Positions 19,479-29,302 of a DNA stretch of 64,000 bases are shown here, piece after piece. Positions within the stretch are counted from its first letter, which is position 1; the number at the start of each line of letters is the position of its first letter. The DNA is from Trebonia sp963767685. Lineage in GTDB: Bacteria; Actinomycetota; Actinomycetes; Streptosporangiales; Streptosporangiaceae. Under the pieces are notes generated by a model that saw only the letters and a list, made by a program, of their open reading frames with translations, ran no database searches and was not told the origin of the DNA. Where the stretch lies: contig CAVYEZ010000001.1 in assembly GCA_963767685.1 (NCBI GenBank), positions 310,001 to 374,000 of the forward strand. Direction: 5' to 3'. The position numbers were made by a program, and so were the translations under genes.

Positions 19479-20328
19479 TCAGCCGCGCCAGAAGTCGTAC
19501 GGGTCGCGGCCGGGGCGGAAGCCGGCCGCCTCGACGACGTCGACGGCCAGCTTGAAGCGGTCGCCGACGCGGTTGGGCAGGTGCGCGTCGCTGCCGAAGG
19601 ACACGGCCGTGCCGCCCTCCTCCCGCCACCAGCGGACCAGGTCGACGGACGCCAGGGGGGACTTCGTGTTGATCTCGAGCACCCGGCCCGAGGCGGCGAG
19701 CGCGCGCAGCGCCACGCGGTACTCCTCCTCGAACGGCTCTTCCCGGTAGAGGTGCGGGCCCTTGGGCCAGTAGCGGCGCGGGAAGTCGAGGTGGGCGAGG
19801 ACCTGGAACAGGCCGCTGCCCTCGATCAGCGCGACCAGTTCGGCGAGGTAGTAGCGCATCGCGTCGTCGGCCGGCATGGGCCCGAAGAGCGCGTCGGCGG
19901 CCACGAGGCGCCCGTTGTAGGGGACCGCGTGCAGCGAGCCGAGGACCCGGTCGAAGTCGTGCGCGCCCACGATCGCGCCCGCGCTGGCCCCGAACAGGTG
20001 CGGCTCGCCGGCCTCCACGCCCGACAGGATCCGCAGGCCGGGGAAGCGCTGCCGGCAGTCCTCGATCGACGCCAGGTACCCGGTCACGTCAAGCGGCTTG
20101 ATCCGGCTCCACCAGCGGTGATCGGTGGCGATGTCCACGATCGCGTCGCCCGCGCCGCCCCGTGAACTCCAGGTGCTCGGTGAACGCGATGGCGGGCAAC
20201 CCGATGGCGACGGCCTGCTCGCAACTGCGCACCATCGACGCGTCCGCAGACGTGTCGTATGACCATTCAGTATGCACGTGATTGTCCGCAGGCAGCACGG
20301 TGACGATTGTTTCACGTGCGGAAAGCAC
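19479..20328 (-). CDS. PHP-domain metal-dependent phosphoesterase (one frame change)
   Basis: A PHP phosphoesterase of about 280 residues. Metal-binding motifs are all visible: DNHVHTEWSYD near the N-terminus, IAFTEHLEF, then after a frame change near 20155 GVEAGEPHLF, HDFDRVLGSLHAVP, QVLAHLDFPRRYW and SFGSDAHLPNRVGDRFK. The arrangement is closest to histidinol-phosphatase-like and DUF-type PHP hydrolases. No his genes are nearby, so the substrate is open. The frame change removes nothing conserved and is probably an assembly indel. The next gene upstream on the same strand starts 258 bases past its start, at 22586, so the two may be co-transcribed. Confidence 0.83.
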
Positions 20329-20341
20329 TAGGCCGGGCAGG

Positions 20342-22586
20342 CTACCACTGGGCGTCGCGCTGCTTGGCCGAGGTGATGACGTAGATCTCGCCGGTCTGCC
20401 GCGCGTTCTGCGGGACCGGGCCGTTGCCGGGCTGACCGTCCGCGGCCTGACCGCCTGCGGCCTGACCGCCCGCGGGAAGCAGCGCCGCCTGGCCCTTCTT
20501 GCCCGACTTGGTCAGCCTGCCCCAGCGCTCTTCCCAGTCGCCGACGTCGCCGCCGCAGGCGTTGACGTAGGCGATGAGCACCGGAAGCGTCGGCAGCCGG
20601 AGCCCGCCCGCCGCCGAGGCCAGCGTTCGCATCGTGTAGTGCGACTTCTCCGCCATGTCGGGGTAGTCAAGCCCGGCCTTCGACCGCAGCACCCGAAGGT
20701 CGCGGGCGAACGCGGCGACGTTGTCGGTCTCGATCGCGGCGATCGGCCCCTTGGCGCTTGGCGGCGGGTCGGGCAGCGCGCTGTCGCGCTGCCTGATGAC
20801 CGGGCTGCCGGCGTGCGAGAACCCGCCGGTGTTGCGCAGGCCGGGACCGCCGGGCCCGGGGTACGGCTGGCCGGGATAGGCTGCTGTCCCTGGTACGGCT
20901 GCTGCCTGGCCCGGCGGCGCCCGGGGCCCGGCCGCCTGCCAGGCGCCCGTGTTCCTGACGCCCTGGCCGAACTGGCCTGCGCGTACTGATCCTGGCCGTA
21001 CTGCCCCTGCGCGTACTGATCCTGTCCGTACTGATCCTGCGCGTACTGATCCTGTCCGTACTGATCCTGCGCGAACTGCCTGACCGGGTACCCAGCCGGT
21101 CCCGCTGCGGTCCCGCGGCCTGCCAGCGAGCCCGTGTGCGTACGCCCGGCCGCCAGGTCCGGGTGCCCAGCCTTGTCCCTGCTCGGGCCCGGCGGCCTGC
21201 CACGAGCCCGTGTCCCGCGGGTTGCCGCCGAAGTCGGCGAACCCGGCGCCCGGTGCCTGCCAGCCGCCGGCCGGGCCGGCGCCGGGTCTGTGCGGCGCCT
21301 GCCGCGCGGCCCAGTCCGGCCCCTGCCCGGGATCCGCTGCCTGCCAGGATCCGGTGTTCCGCGCGTTCGGGCCGGGCGGTCCCTGGCCGGCGGCCCAGCC
21401 GGGTCCTGCTGCGGCCCGGCGGCCTGCCAGGACCCGGTGTTCCGCGGGTTCTGGCCGAACTGGCCCGGCATCTGCGGGCCGCCGGGCTGCCCGGCGCCGT
21501 ACGGGTTGGTGTTGCTGTACGGGCCCGCGACATACGGCATCTGGCCGGGCGCCTGGCCGTACGGCCCGGCCCCGGGCGGCTGGCCCTGGCTGAACGGGGC
21601 CTGGACCGAACGGGCCCTGGCCGGCCGGCCCTGGCCCTTGCTCGCGGCCCGGACTGGCCGGGTCCCGGCTGCCCGGCGGCGAACTGACCCGGCCCGTAGC
21701 CGGCTGGCCCCTGCCCAGGGTCTCCTTGCCCGTAGCCGCCCGGGCCGGGCGGCCACGGCTGTCCCTGGCCGGTAGGCGCCCGGCCCGGCCGGGGCCCTGG
21801 CCCGGCCGCCCGGGCCAGCCAGGGCCCTGCTGGCCTGGCCGCGGCTGCTCCCGGCGTACTGGCCGGCACCGCCTGCCCGGCCGGGCACGGCCCCGGCTGC
21901 CTGGCGCCCGCGGCCGCCCACTCCTGGGCGGCCTGGTATCCCTGCGGCTGCCCCGCCTGCTCCGGCGCCTGGCCCGGGCAGGCCTGCGCCTGCCCGGTAA
22001 AGCCCTGTCCCTGGTATCCCGGCGGCTGCTGTCCTTGATAGCCGGGTCCCTGCCCCGGGTACCCGGGGGCCTGCGGCCCCGCGGCCGGGCCGGCCCGGAC
22101 CGGGACCCGGCCCGGGAGCGTACGCGTAAGGCCCGGGCCGCTGCGAGTCGTAGGATCCCGCCGGGCGCGGCCCGCGGGGTGGCGCCGTGCGCTGCTGGCC
22201 GGGACGCGGCTGGCCCGGGGGAGCCTGGCGCGGGCGCGGGCCGGCCGGGCGCGGCCGCGGCCGGCCAACGCCTGGCATCGCGTCCTCGGGGCGCTGCCAG
22301 GGCGATCCCGGGTCGTACGCCGCCTGCCTGGCCGGACCGCGGCGGGTAGCCGGGCCTGTGGCGGCATGCCGCGCTCCGGCCGGGTGCGGGTCGGCCCGGG
22401 CGGCGTGTCCGCGGGGCGGGGCCGTTCCCGCTCCCGGCCGCCCGCGTAGCCCTGGTAGCCGGGATCGACGGGGTACGCGTCAGCCTCCAGGTAAGAGTCC
22501 CGCTGGTAGGCGTCCTGGTCCGCGTAGGCGGCGTCGCTGGCCCGGCCGTGCGTGCCTCGGCCAGGCCCGCTGCCCTGACGATTCAC
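20342..22586 (-). CDS. Large Pro/Gly/Gln-rich protein with repeated NTGSWQA motifs and a C-terminal helix-turn-helix domain (multiple frame changes)
   Basis: GTG at 22586 follows an AGGAGG site and begins VNRQGSGPGRGTHGRASDAA. About 550 residues of low complexity follow, rich in Pro, Gly, Gln and Tyr, including QDQYA/QDQYG repeats and at least four copies of an (N)-P-R-N-T-G-S-W-Q-A motif. The C-terminal ~110 residues form an Xre-like domain: NVAAFARDLRVLRSKAG, LRLPTLPVLIAYVNACGGDV and WEERWGRL. The low-complexity part changes frame several times, so its exact sequence is unreliable. No membrane helix is seen. I do not recognise a described function. A DNA-binding or scaffold role with an intrinsically disordered arm is an inference. 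Confidence 0.6.
20991..21073 (-). repeat. 15-base tandem repeats coding QDQY(A/G)
   Basis: About six units alternate GCGTACTGATCCT and CCGTACTGATCCT on the plus strand, coding QDQYA and QDQYG in the protein read from the minus strand. Slippage in such a repeat could change protein length. Confidence 0.75.
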
Positions 22587-22844
22587 CCGGCACCTCCTGG
22601 ACACCACCGTGCGGCGCTCGCCACCCCAGATCGAGTGTAGGGCGGTCACGGCTTCCGGATAGGGCCGACGGGTAATTGGCGCCTAGTTCGACACCGTTTT
22701 ATTTCGGCGGGCAGCGGCCCGCGGCGTGAGGTGTCGGATGCGTGCCGGCGGGGCTACTCTGGGGTTAGGGCACGAGCGATTTGCCCGCGCCATGAGGATT
22801 TGCGACGCGTAAGCGCCGCGCCGGAGTTGTCCTGCGGAGCGGCC

Positions 22845-23277
22845 ATGGTGGCATGGATCGTCTGGCTGATCGTGGCGGCCGTGCTCGGCGTCGCCGAGCT
22901 GGTCACGTTCACGTTCGCGCTCGGCCTCATCGCGGTCGGCGCCTGCGTCGCCGCCGGCGTCGCGGCCCTTCAGCTCGGCCTGCCCTTCCAGCTGCTCGCG
23001 TTCGTCATCGCCTCGGCGGCCGGGCTTGGCACCGTCCTGCCCATCGCCCGGCGGCACGTGCGGCAGCCGCCGCTGCTGAAGACCGGGCCCGCGGCCCTGG
23101 TCGGCCGGTCCGCCCGGGTGCTCGAAGAGGTCAACGGCCACAGCGGCCGGGTCCGTATCGGCGGCGAGGAGTGGTCGGCCCGTGCCTACGACGAGTCGCT
23201 GGTCATCCCCGTCGGCCACACCGTCGACGTCATGCAGATCGAAGGCGCGACGGCGCTCGTCTACCCGCGGGAGTTAG
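22845..23277 (+). CDS. NfeD-like membrane protein (stop out of frame)
   Basis: Starts MVAWIVWLIVAAVLGVAELV, with three membrane helices in the first ~75 residues, then a soluble OB-fold domain (TGPAALVGRSARVLEEVNGH, RVRIGGEEWSARAYDE, ALVYPREL). This is the short NfeD form that partners with stomatin/SPFH proteins, matching the next gene. In the sequence given, the frame has no stop and runs on into the following gene to 23480. A TAG at 23275-23277, one base out of frame, is the likely true end. NfeD/SPFH pairs organise membrane microdomains. Confidence 0.78.
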
Positions 23278-23342
23278 AACCTCCCACCTGCCCTGACCGC
23301 ACGTCCTTGTACCCCAGCAGCGTCAATAGAAAGGGGTTCTCA

Positions 23343-24534
23343 ATGGTCATCGCGGAGCTCATCATCGTGGCGGTGATCGCCCTCATCGTCCTGCTGACCG
23401 TTGTCCGCTCGGTGCGCATCATTCCCGCAGGCGCGGGCGCGGAACGTGGAGCGGTTCGGCCGGTACCGCAAGACCCTTGAGCCGGGCCTGAACTTCATCG
23501 TGCCGTTCGTCGACCGGGTCAAGGCGCAGATCGACCTGCGCGAGCAGGTCGTCTCGTTCGACAGCCAGCCGGTGATCACCGAGGACAACCTGGTCGTGCA
23601 GATCGACACGGTGCTGTTCTTCCAGGTGACCGACCCGCGGGCGGCGGACTACGAGATCGTCAACTACATTCTGGCGATCGAGCAGCTCACGGCCACGATG
23701 CTGCGGTCGGTCATCGGCTCGATGGACCTCGAGCAGACGCTGACCTCCCGCGACAAGATCAACACGCTGCTGCGCGGCGTGCTCGACGACGCGTCGGGCA
23801 AGTGGGGCATCCGGGTGACCCGGGTGGAGATCAAGGCGATCGACCCGCCGAAGTCCGTCAAGGACGCGATGGAGAAGCAGATGCGCGCCGAGCGGGAGAA
23901 GCGCGCCGCGATCCTCACGGCCGAGGGCCAGCGGCAGTCGCAGATCCTCACCGCGGAAGGCGACAGGCAGAGCAAGATCCTGCGCGCCGAGGGCGACAAG
24001 CAGGCCGCGATCCTGCGGGCCGAGGGCGAGGCGCAGGCGATCAGCCAGGTCTTCGGGTCGATCCACCGCAATGACCCCGACCCGAAGCTGCTCGCCTACC
24101 AGTACCTGCAGACGCTGCCGCAGCTGGCCAACGGCGCGGGCAACACGTTCTGGGTGATCCCGAGCGAGGTGACGACGGCGCTGAAGGCGGTGACGTCGGC
24201 ATTCAGCGGGCAGGCGACCGAGCCGGGCGCGGGCCCGGCCGTCGCGCCCGCGCCCGGCGCGGCGGTGCCGGGTACGGCGCCGCAGGCGGTGGAGCAGGCG
24301 GCCGCGCAGCCGATCCCGAGGCAGCCGGGGCCGACCGAGATCGCCTTGCAGCAAGCCGAGATGGCCGCGCAGCAGGCCGAGATCGCGGCGCAGCAGGCAG
24401 AATCGCTGGCACCGTCGGCGACGCGGACGGAACTGGCCACGGATCCCGGGCAGGCGGTCCCTGCCAGCATCACGCCGCCGGGCTCGCTCAACGGACTGAA
24501 CGGAAGCGCGCCGTCCTCAGGCGAAGACGGCTAG
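23343..24534 (+). CDS. SPFH/band 7 (stomatin-like) membrane protein (one frame change)
   Basis: ATG at 23343 follows AGAAAGGGG. One N-terminal membrane helix (LIIVAVIALIVLLTVVRSV) is followed, after a frame change near 23430, by the band 7 domain: ARNVERFGRYRKTLEPGLNF, VQIDTVLFFQVTDPRAADYE, LTSRDKINTLLRGVLDDASG. A charged helical region with repeats of ILRAEGDKQ follows, typical of flotillin/stomatin oligomerisation. The tail is Ala/Gln-rich with repeated QAEMAAQQAEIAAQQ. Together with NfeD it probably forms a membrane scaffold. The 3' end overlaps the convergent gene by 18 bases. Confidence 0.88.
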
Positions 24535-25505
24535 CAGCACGGCGAGCACGCAGAGCAGGACCGCGGCGAGCACCACGACCCTGGTCGTCGTCGGCGCGCG
24601 GTTGGCGCCGGTTACCGAGGCGGCGGCAACGGGCTCGGCGGCGGCCTTCGGCGCCCGGGCGGCCCGCGGTGCCGCCCCGTTCACCGGAGCCGCCGGGCCG
24701 GCCGCTGCGCTCGTCACGGCGGCATCCGCGTCCGCCGGGTGGCTCGCCCAGGGCGCCGTGCCCCAGGGTGCGGCCCCGGAAGCCCCCGTCGTGCCGGTAC
24801 CGGCGGAGGACACCGAAGGCCAGGAAGGCACTGTTGCCCCGGAAGACTCGGCTGGCACCGCGCCGCTGCCCGGCTGGTCGGTCAGCGCGGGCGCGTCCGG
24901 CAGCACCGGCCAGGCGGACGACACCCGGATGGGGTCCCAGCCCGACGGGGTGTCGCTGGTGTCCCAGCCGGCCGGCTCGTCCGGGATCACCGGGTCGGAT
25001 ACCGCCGGCTCGGATACCGAGGCGAGCAGGTCGTCCGCCGATGGCAGGTCGTCCGGCACCGTGACCGAGGCAGTGCTGGGGCTGGCCATCTCTTCGGCGA
25101 CCCGGTTAAGCGCGGCGATGATGATCGAGGCGTCGGGATTGTCGCCGACCTGCGAAGACCGATCCTGGCGCCCGCGGTCGCCGCGTCCGAGCGCCCCGCG
25201 TGCCGGGATGCGGCCACCGGCAGCGACGGTGTCCTGGTCAGCGAGCGCCACCGCTCTTCCCATTCCTCGGTGGTGCCACCGCAGCCGCGGACGTACGCGG
25301 AGAGCACCGGCAGGTCGGGAAGCGACGGGCCGACTTCGGCGGCCCTGATGGAGTCATAAGGGAAATGCGCGCGCGCGGCGAGCTCGGCATGCCCGAGCCC
25401 GGCGCCGTCCCTGAGTTGGCGTAGCTCACGCAGGAACCGAGCCGCGTCGTCGGCCGACGCGGCGAAACCTGCCACCTGCCGTACATCGGCGTTACGGTGC
25501 TCCAC
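24517..25505 (-). CDS. Membrane-anchored helix-turn-helix protein (one frame change)
   Basis: The N-terminal ~90 residues are an Xre-like domain: FLRELRQLRDGAGLGHAELA, LPDLPVLSAYVRGCGGTTEE and WEERWRSLTR. The same CGG..EWEERW block ends the protein at 20342-22586, so the two share a domain. After a frame change near 25180 a long acidic, Ser/Thr/Pro/Ala-rich linker follows (DNPDASIIIAALNRVAEEM, then WDTSDTPSGWDPIRVSSAWP). The last residues form one membrane helix, VVVLAAVLLCVLAVLLAVFA. Topology should place the DNA-binding domain in the cytosol. The function is not known. It lies convergent to the SPFH gene. Confidence 0.65.
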
Positions 25506-25696
25506 CCAGGCACCCCTCCCCTGAATCCGCTTGGCCGGTTGGACACGGGGTTAGCCTCTGCCAACCAGGATTCACCTGCAGGCTATCGTCTGCGATTGCA
25601 CCGGGCGTCGCATCCGCCAGCATTAGGCACGCCGATTTCGCTCGCTGCGTGAATTACTCCGTTTGCGTGCGGTGTTGTTGAGTCATGTCGTCCGGA

Positions 25697-26575
25697 CTAT
25701 CCGTGGATGGCCAGACCCACCGTGAATGCCACCCCAAAGGCCAGTTGCAGCCGTCCCGTCTGCCCGAGCGTGGCGATCAGGCCGGGCCCGGAGACGCCGC
25801 CGCGCACCGCCCGTACCGGGGGAACGGCTAGCGGCAGCGCGACGAGCGCGAGCGGCGCGAACGGCCGGTACACCGCGATCAGCGCGGCCAGCGCGAAGGG
25901 CACCAGGAGGAACAGCAGGTACGCCGTCCTGGCATGCGCGTCACCGATCCGCACGGCCAGCGTCCGCTTCCCGGCCGTCGCGTCCGACCCGATGTCCCGC
26001 AGGTTGTTGACCATCAGCAGCGCGCAGGACAGCAGCCCGGCCGGCACCGAGGCCGCCAGCCCGAGCCATGACAGCCGGTCCATCTGCACGAACGCGGTCC
26101 CGGCGACCGCCGCCACGCCGAAGAACAGGAAGACCGACACCTCGCCGAGCCCCCGGTACCCGTAGGGGCGCGATCCGCCGGTGTAGAACCAGGCGGCGAG
26201 CACGCACAGCGCCCCGCCGGCGACGATCCACCACGAGGTCACCGCCGCGAGCGCCAGCCCGAGGCAGCACGCCACCAGGAACCAGGAAAAGGCGGCGACC
26301 TTCACGGCGCGCGGCGTCGCCGCGCCCGACCCGACCAGCCGCATCGGCCCGGCCCGGCGCCCCGCCGCGTCGGTGCCCCGCACCCCGTCGCTGTAGTCGT
26401 TGGCGTAGTTCACGCCGACCTGCAGCGCGAGCGCCACCAGCAGCGCGAGCAGCGCGCGCCACCACGAGAACGCGTGGTACCCCGCCGCGACACCTGAGCC
26501 AATAAGCACCGGCACCACAGCCGCCGGCAGTGTCCGGGGCCGCGTCCCGGCTACCCACTCGCGTGCACTAGCCAC
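25697..26575 (-). CDS. menA: 1,4-dihydroxy-2-naphthoate polyprenyltransferase MenA
   Basis: MenA attaches the prenyl chain to dihydroxynaphthoate in menaquinone synthesis. The protein (292 residues) has about eight membrane helices. It shows the first aspartate motif in NYANDYSDGVRGTD, the second in VNNLRDIGSDATAGKRTLAV, and the start WVAGTRPRTLPAAVVPVLIG typical of MenA rather than UbiA. The length is normal and the frame intact. It depends on polyprenyl diphosphates, as do the hopanoid genes elsewhere in the window. It ends 191 bases from the helix-turn-helix gene and starts 9 bases from the GNAT gene stop. Confidence 0.93.
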   Translation of the reverse strand: MASAREWVAGTRPRTLPAAVVPVLIGSGVAAGYHAFSWWRALLALLVALALQVGVNYANDYSDGVRGTDAAGRRAGPMRLVGSGAATPRAVKVAAFSWFLVACCLGLALAAVTSWWIVAGGALCVLAAWFYTGGSRPYGYRGLGEVSVFLFFGVAAVAGTAFVQMDRLSWLGLAASVPAGLLSCALLMVNNLRDIGSDATAGKRTLAVRIGDAHARTAYLLFLLVPFALAALIAVYRPFAPLALVALPLAVPPVRAVRGGVSGPGLIATLGQTGRLQLAFGVAFTVGLAIHG

Positions 26576-26584
26576 CGGCAGATC

Positions 26585-27181
26585 CTATGCGGTCCCCGTG
26601 ACCCGGAACGAGCGGCGCCGGCTGACGAACTCTTCGGCGACAGCCGGGTGTGCAGCCGCAGCACCGGCACCTTCACGCCCATGTCCAGGTTGGACCGGCT
26701 GCCGTCGGGCGCCCAGCCCGCCGCCGCCAGGAACGTCGATCCGCGTCTCGTCGCCGGCCAGCGCCCAGGTGTACCCGGTGCTGAAGCCGTCCTCGGCGAA
26801 CGTGTCGGCGACCGCGTGCAGCAGGCGGCCGTCATGGCCGGTCCCGGCGGTCGCGGGCGCCACGTGCAACTCGTAGAGTTCCCCGTCGGTCCCCGGCCAC
26901 AGGTCCTCGTCGGTGGCGGGCCCGGCCGCGGCGAACCCGAGGATCTCGGGGTCACCGGGCTCCGCGACCGCGACGTGCACCCGGTGCTTGGACGTCGGCG
27001 GGGCGCTGATCGCCTCCCGCCAGCGCCCGGTGAACTGGCCGACGGCCTGCTCGCTGGTCAACTCGGCGATCACCGCGTCCGGCACGAGCCCGGCGAACGC
27101 CGCCCGCCAGCTAGCGGCCTGCACTCGCGCGAGCCCTTCGGCGTCCGACGCGCGCGCGGCGCGGACAAATCCGCCCGTCAC
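26585..27181 (-). CDS. GNAT-family N-acetyltransferase (two compensating frame changes)
   Basis: GTG at 27181 after GAGGAG gives VTGGFVRAARASDAEGLARV. The GNAT fold follows: ASWRAAFAGLVPDAVIAEL, HVAVAEPGDPEILGFAAAGP, then the acetyl-CoA region ELYELHVAPATAGTGHDGRL. Near 26750 the frame shifts to FLAAAGWAPDGSRSNLDMGV and near 26655 it shifts back to end VAEEFVSRRRSFRVTGTA. Because the two shifts cancel, a shortened variant segment is possible, but indels are more likely. The substrate is unknown. The gene lies directly upstream of menA on the same strand. Confidence 0.8.
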   Translation of the reverse strand: MTGGFVRAARASDAEGLARVQAASWRAAFAGLVPDAVIAELTSEQAVGQFTGRWREAISAPPTSKHRVHVAVAEPGDPEILGFAAAGPATDEDLWPGTDGELYELHVAPATAGTGHDGRLLHAVADTFAEDGFSTGYTWALAGDETRIDVPGGGGLGARRQPVQPGHGREGAGAAAAHPAVAEEFVSRRRSFRVTGTA

Positions 27182-27328
27182 GATCGTTCTCCTCGCTTGA
27201 TCAAGCGCGTCTCCCAAGATGGTGGATAGCTTCAGACCCTATCGGGGCTGAAGCTATCCACCTTCCCTGGCCTGGTCGGCGGGCGCGTCGTCAGCGACGG
27301 ACTCCAGCCGCCAAGCGGGGAGTGAGCG

Positions 27329-27364
27329 CCGGAATGCCGGGCGCTGGCGCGCCCGGCATTCCGG
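27329..27364. terminator. Very strong ilvD terminator hairpin
   Basis: CCGGAATGCCGGGCGC (27329-27344) and GCGCCCGGCATTCCGG (27349-27364) form a perfect 16-bp stem with a TGGC loop, 20 bases beyond the ilvD stop. The top of the stem (GGGCGCTGGCGCGCC) is identical to that of the hairpin after pepN. Confidence 0.85.
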
Positions 27365-27383
27365 GAATTTCAGCATCTGGGCG

Positions 27384-29262
27384 CTAGGCGCCCGGCGTCT
27401 CGGGGGCGAGCCTCGCGAGCGCCGAGATGTCCCGCGACGCGCCGGTGGACGCCGACGTCGCGAGCGCCGCGTACACCTGCAGGGCCGCGCTCACCGGCCG
27501 CTGCCGCGACGCGGGCCGGTACGACCCGAGCGACGCGAGCAGCGCCTGCCTGCGCTCGGCCAGCTCGGAGTCGGGGACGTCGAGCCGCAGTTCCCGGCGC
27601 GGGATGTCGATGACGATCGTGTCGTCCTCGTGCACGAGCGCGATGTCGCCGCCGCTCGCCGCCTCGGGGGAGATGTGCCCGATCGACAGCCCCGAGGTGC
27701 CGCCGGAGAACCGCCCGTCGGTGATCAGCGCGCAGGCCCGGCCGAGGCCCTTGCCCTTGAGGAACGACGTCGGGTAGAGCATCTCCTGCATCCCCGGACC
27801 GCCGCGCGGACCCTCGTACCTGATGACGACGACGTCCCCGGCGGAGACCCGTCCGGCGAGGATCCCGTCCACGGCTGCTTCCTGCGACTCGAAGACCCGG
27901 GCGGGACCGGAGAACGTCCACAGCTCCTCGGGCACGCCGGCGGTCTTCACGACCGCACCGTCGGTCGCCAGGTTCCCGTACAGCATGCAGAGGCCGCCGT
28001 CGACGGTGTACGCGTGCTCGATGTCACGGATGCACCCGGAGGCCGCGTCGCGGTCAAGGGACTCCCACCGCGCCGACTGCGAGTACCCCTTGGTCGTCCT
28101 CACCCCGCCGGGCGCCGCGTGGTACAGCTCCACGGCCTCGGGCAGCACCGACCCGGACCGCAGGTCCCAGGCCGACAGCGGCGCGCCGTGCACGGTGTGC
28201 ACGCCGCGGTTCAGCAGCCCGGCCCGGTCGAGCTCGCCGAGGATCGTGTAGATCCCGCCGGCCCGGTGCACGTCCTCCACGTGATAAGCGCTGGACGGTG
28301 CCACCTTGCAAAGGCAGGGGACCCGCCGCGACAGCTCGTCGATCTCCTTGAGGCCGAAGTCCACCTCGGCCTCGCGCGCCGCCGCGAGCAGGTGCAGGAT
28401 CGTGTTGGTCGACCCGCCCATGGCGATGTCGAGCGCCATCGCGTTCTCGAACGCCTCCCGCGACGCGATCGACCTGGGCAGCACGGACTCGTCGTCCTGG
28501 CCGTAGTACCGGTTCGCGAGGTCGACGACCAGGGCGCCCGGCCCGCTCGAACAGCGAGCGGCGGGCGACGTGCGTCGCCAGCGTGGTCCCGTTGCCCGGC
28601 AGCGCGAGCCCGATCGCCTCGGTAAGGCAGTTCATCGAGTTCGCGGTGAACATCCCGGAGCAGGACCCGCAGGTCGGGCAGGCGTTCTCCTCGATGTCGG
28701 CCAGCTCCGCGTCGGACACGGACGGGTCCGCCGACGCGACCATCGAGTCGATCAGGTCAAGCTTGCGCACCCCGGACGGGGCGGCGCCGGAGACCGTCGC
28801 GACGACCTTCCCCGCCTCCATCGGGCCGCCGGAGACGAAGACCGTGGGGATGTTGAGCCGCATCGCGGCGATAAGCATCCCCGGCGTGATCTTGTCGCAG
28901 TTGGAGACGCAGATCATCGCGTCCGCGCAGTGCGCGTTGACCATGTACTCGACCGAGTCGGCGATCAGCTCGCGGGACGGCAGCGAGTAAAGCATCCCGC
29001 CGTGCCCCATCGCGATGCCGTCGTCGACGGCGATCGAGTTGAACTCCCTGGGTATCCCGCCCGCGGCCCGCACCGCGTCGGCGATGACCCGGCCCACCGC
29101 GGCCAGGTGCACGTGTCCTGGCACGAACTCGGTGAAGCTGTTGGCTACGGCGATGATCGGCTTGCCGAAGTCCTCGTTGGCTACCCCGGTCGCGCGCAGC
29201 AGCGCGCGCGCTCCCGCCATGTTCCGACCGTGCGTGACCGTGCGTGACCTCAACGGCGGCAT
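27384..29262 (-). CDS. ilvD: Dihydroxy-acid dehydratase IlvD (one frame change)
   Basis: IlvD performs the third step of branched-chain amino-acid synthesis and carries an iron-sulfur cluster. ATG at 29262 follows GAGGGGAG. The sequence shows HGRNMAGARALLRATGVANE, CVSNCDKITPGMLIAAMRLN and the cluster region CPTCGSCSGMFTANSMNCLT. After a frame change near 28545 it continues LPRSIASREAFENAMALDIA, GGSTNTILHLLAAAREAEVD, ITDGRFSGGTSGLSIGHISP. All expected domains are present at normal total length. The single change in an essential biosynthetic gene points to an assembly indel. Confidence 0.93.
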
Positions 29263-29302
29263 CGCCGAACTCCCCTCGGAAAGCTGCAAGCTTGCGGGAA
29301 GT

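Noticed and set aside
20991..21073. CRISPR or minisatellite outside genes
   Set aside because: The 15-base units keep the reading frame of the minus-strand protein and code QDQY repeats.
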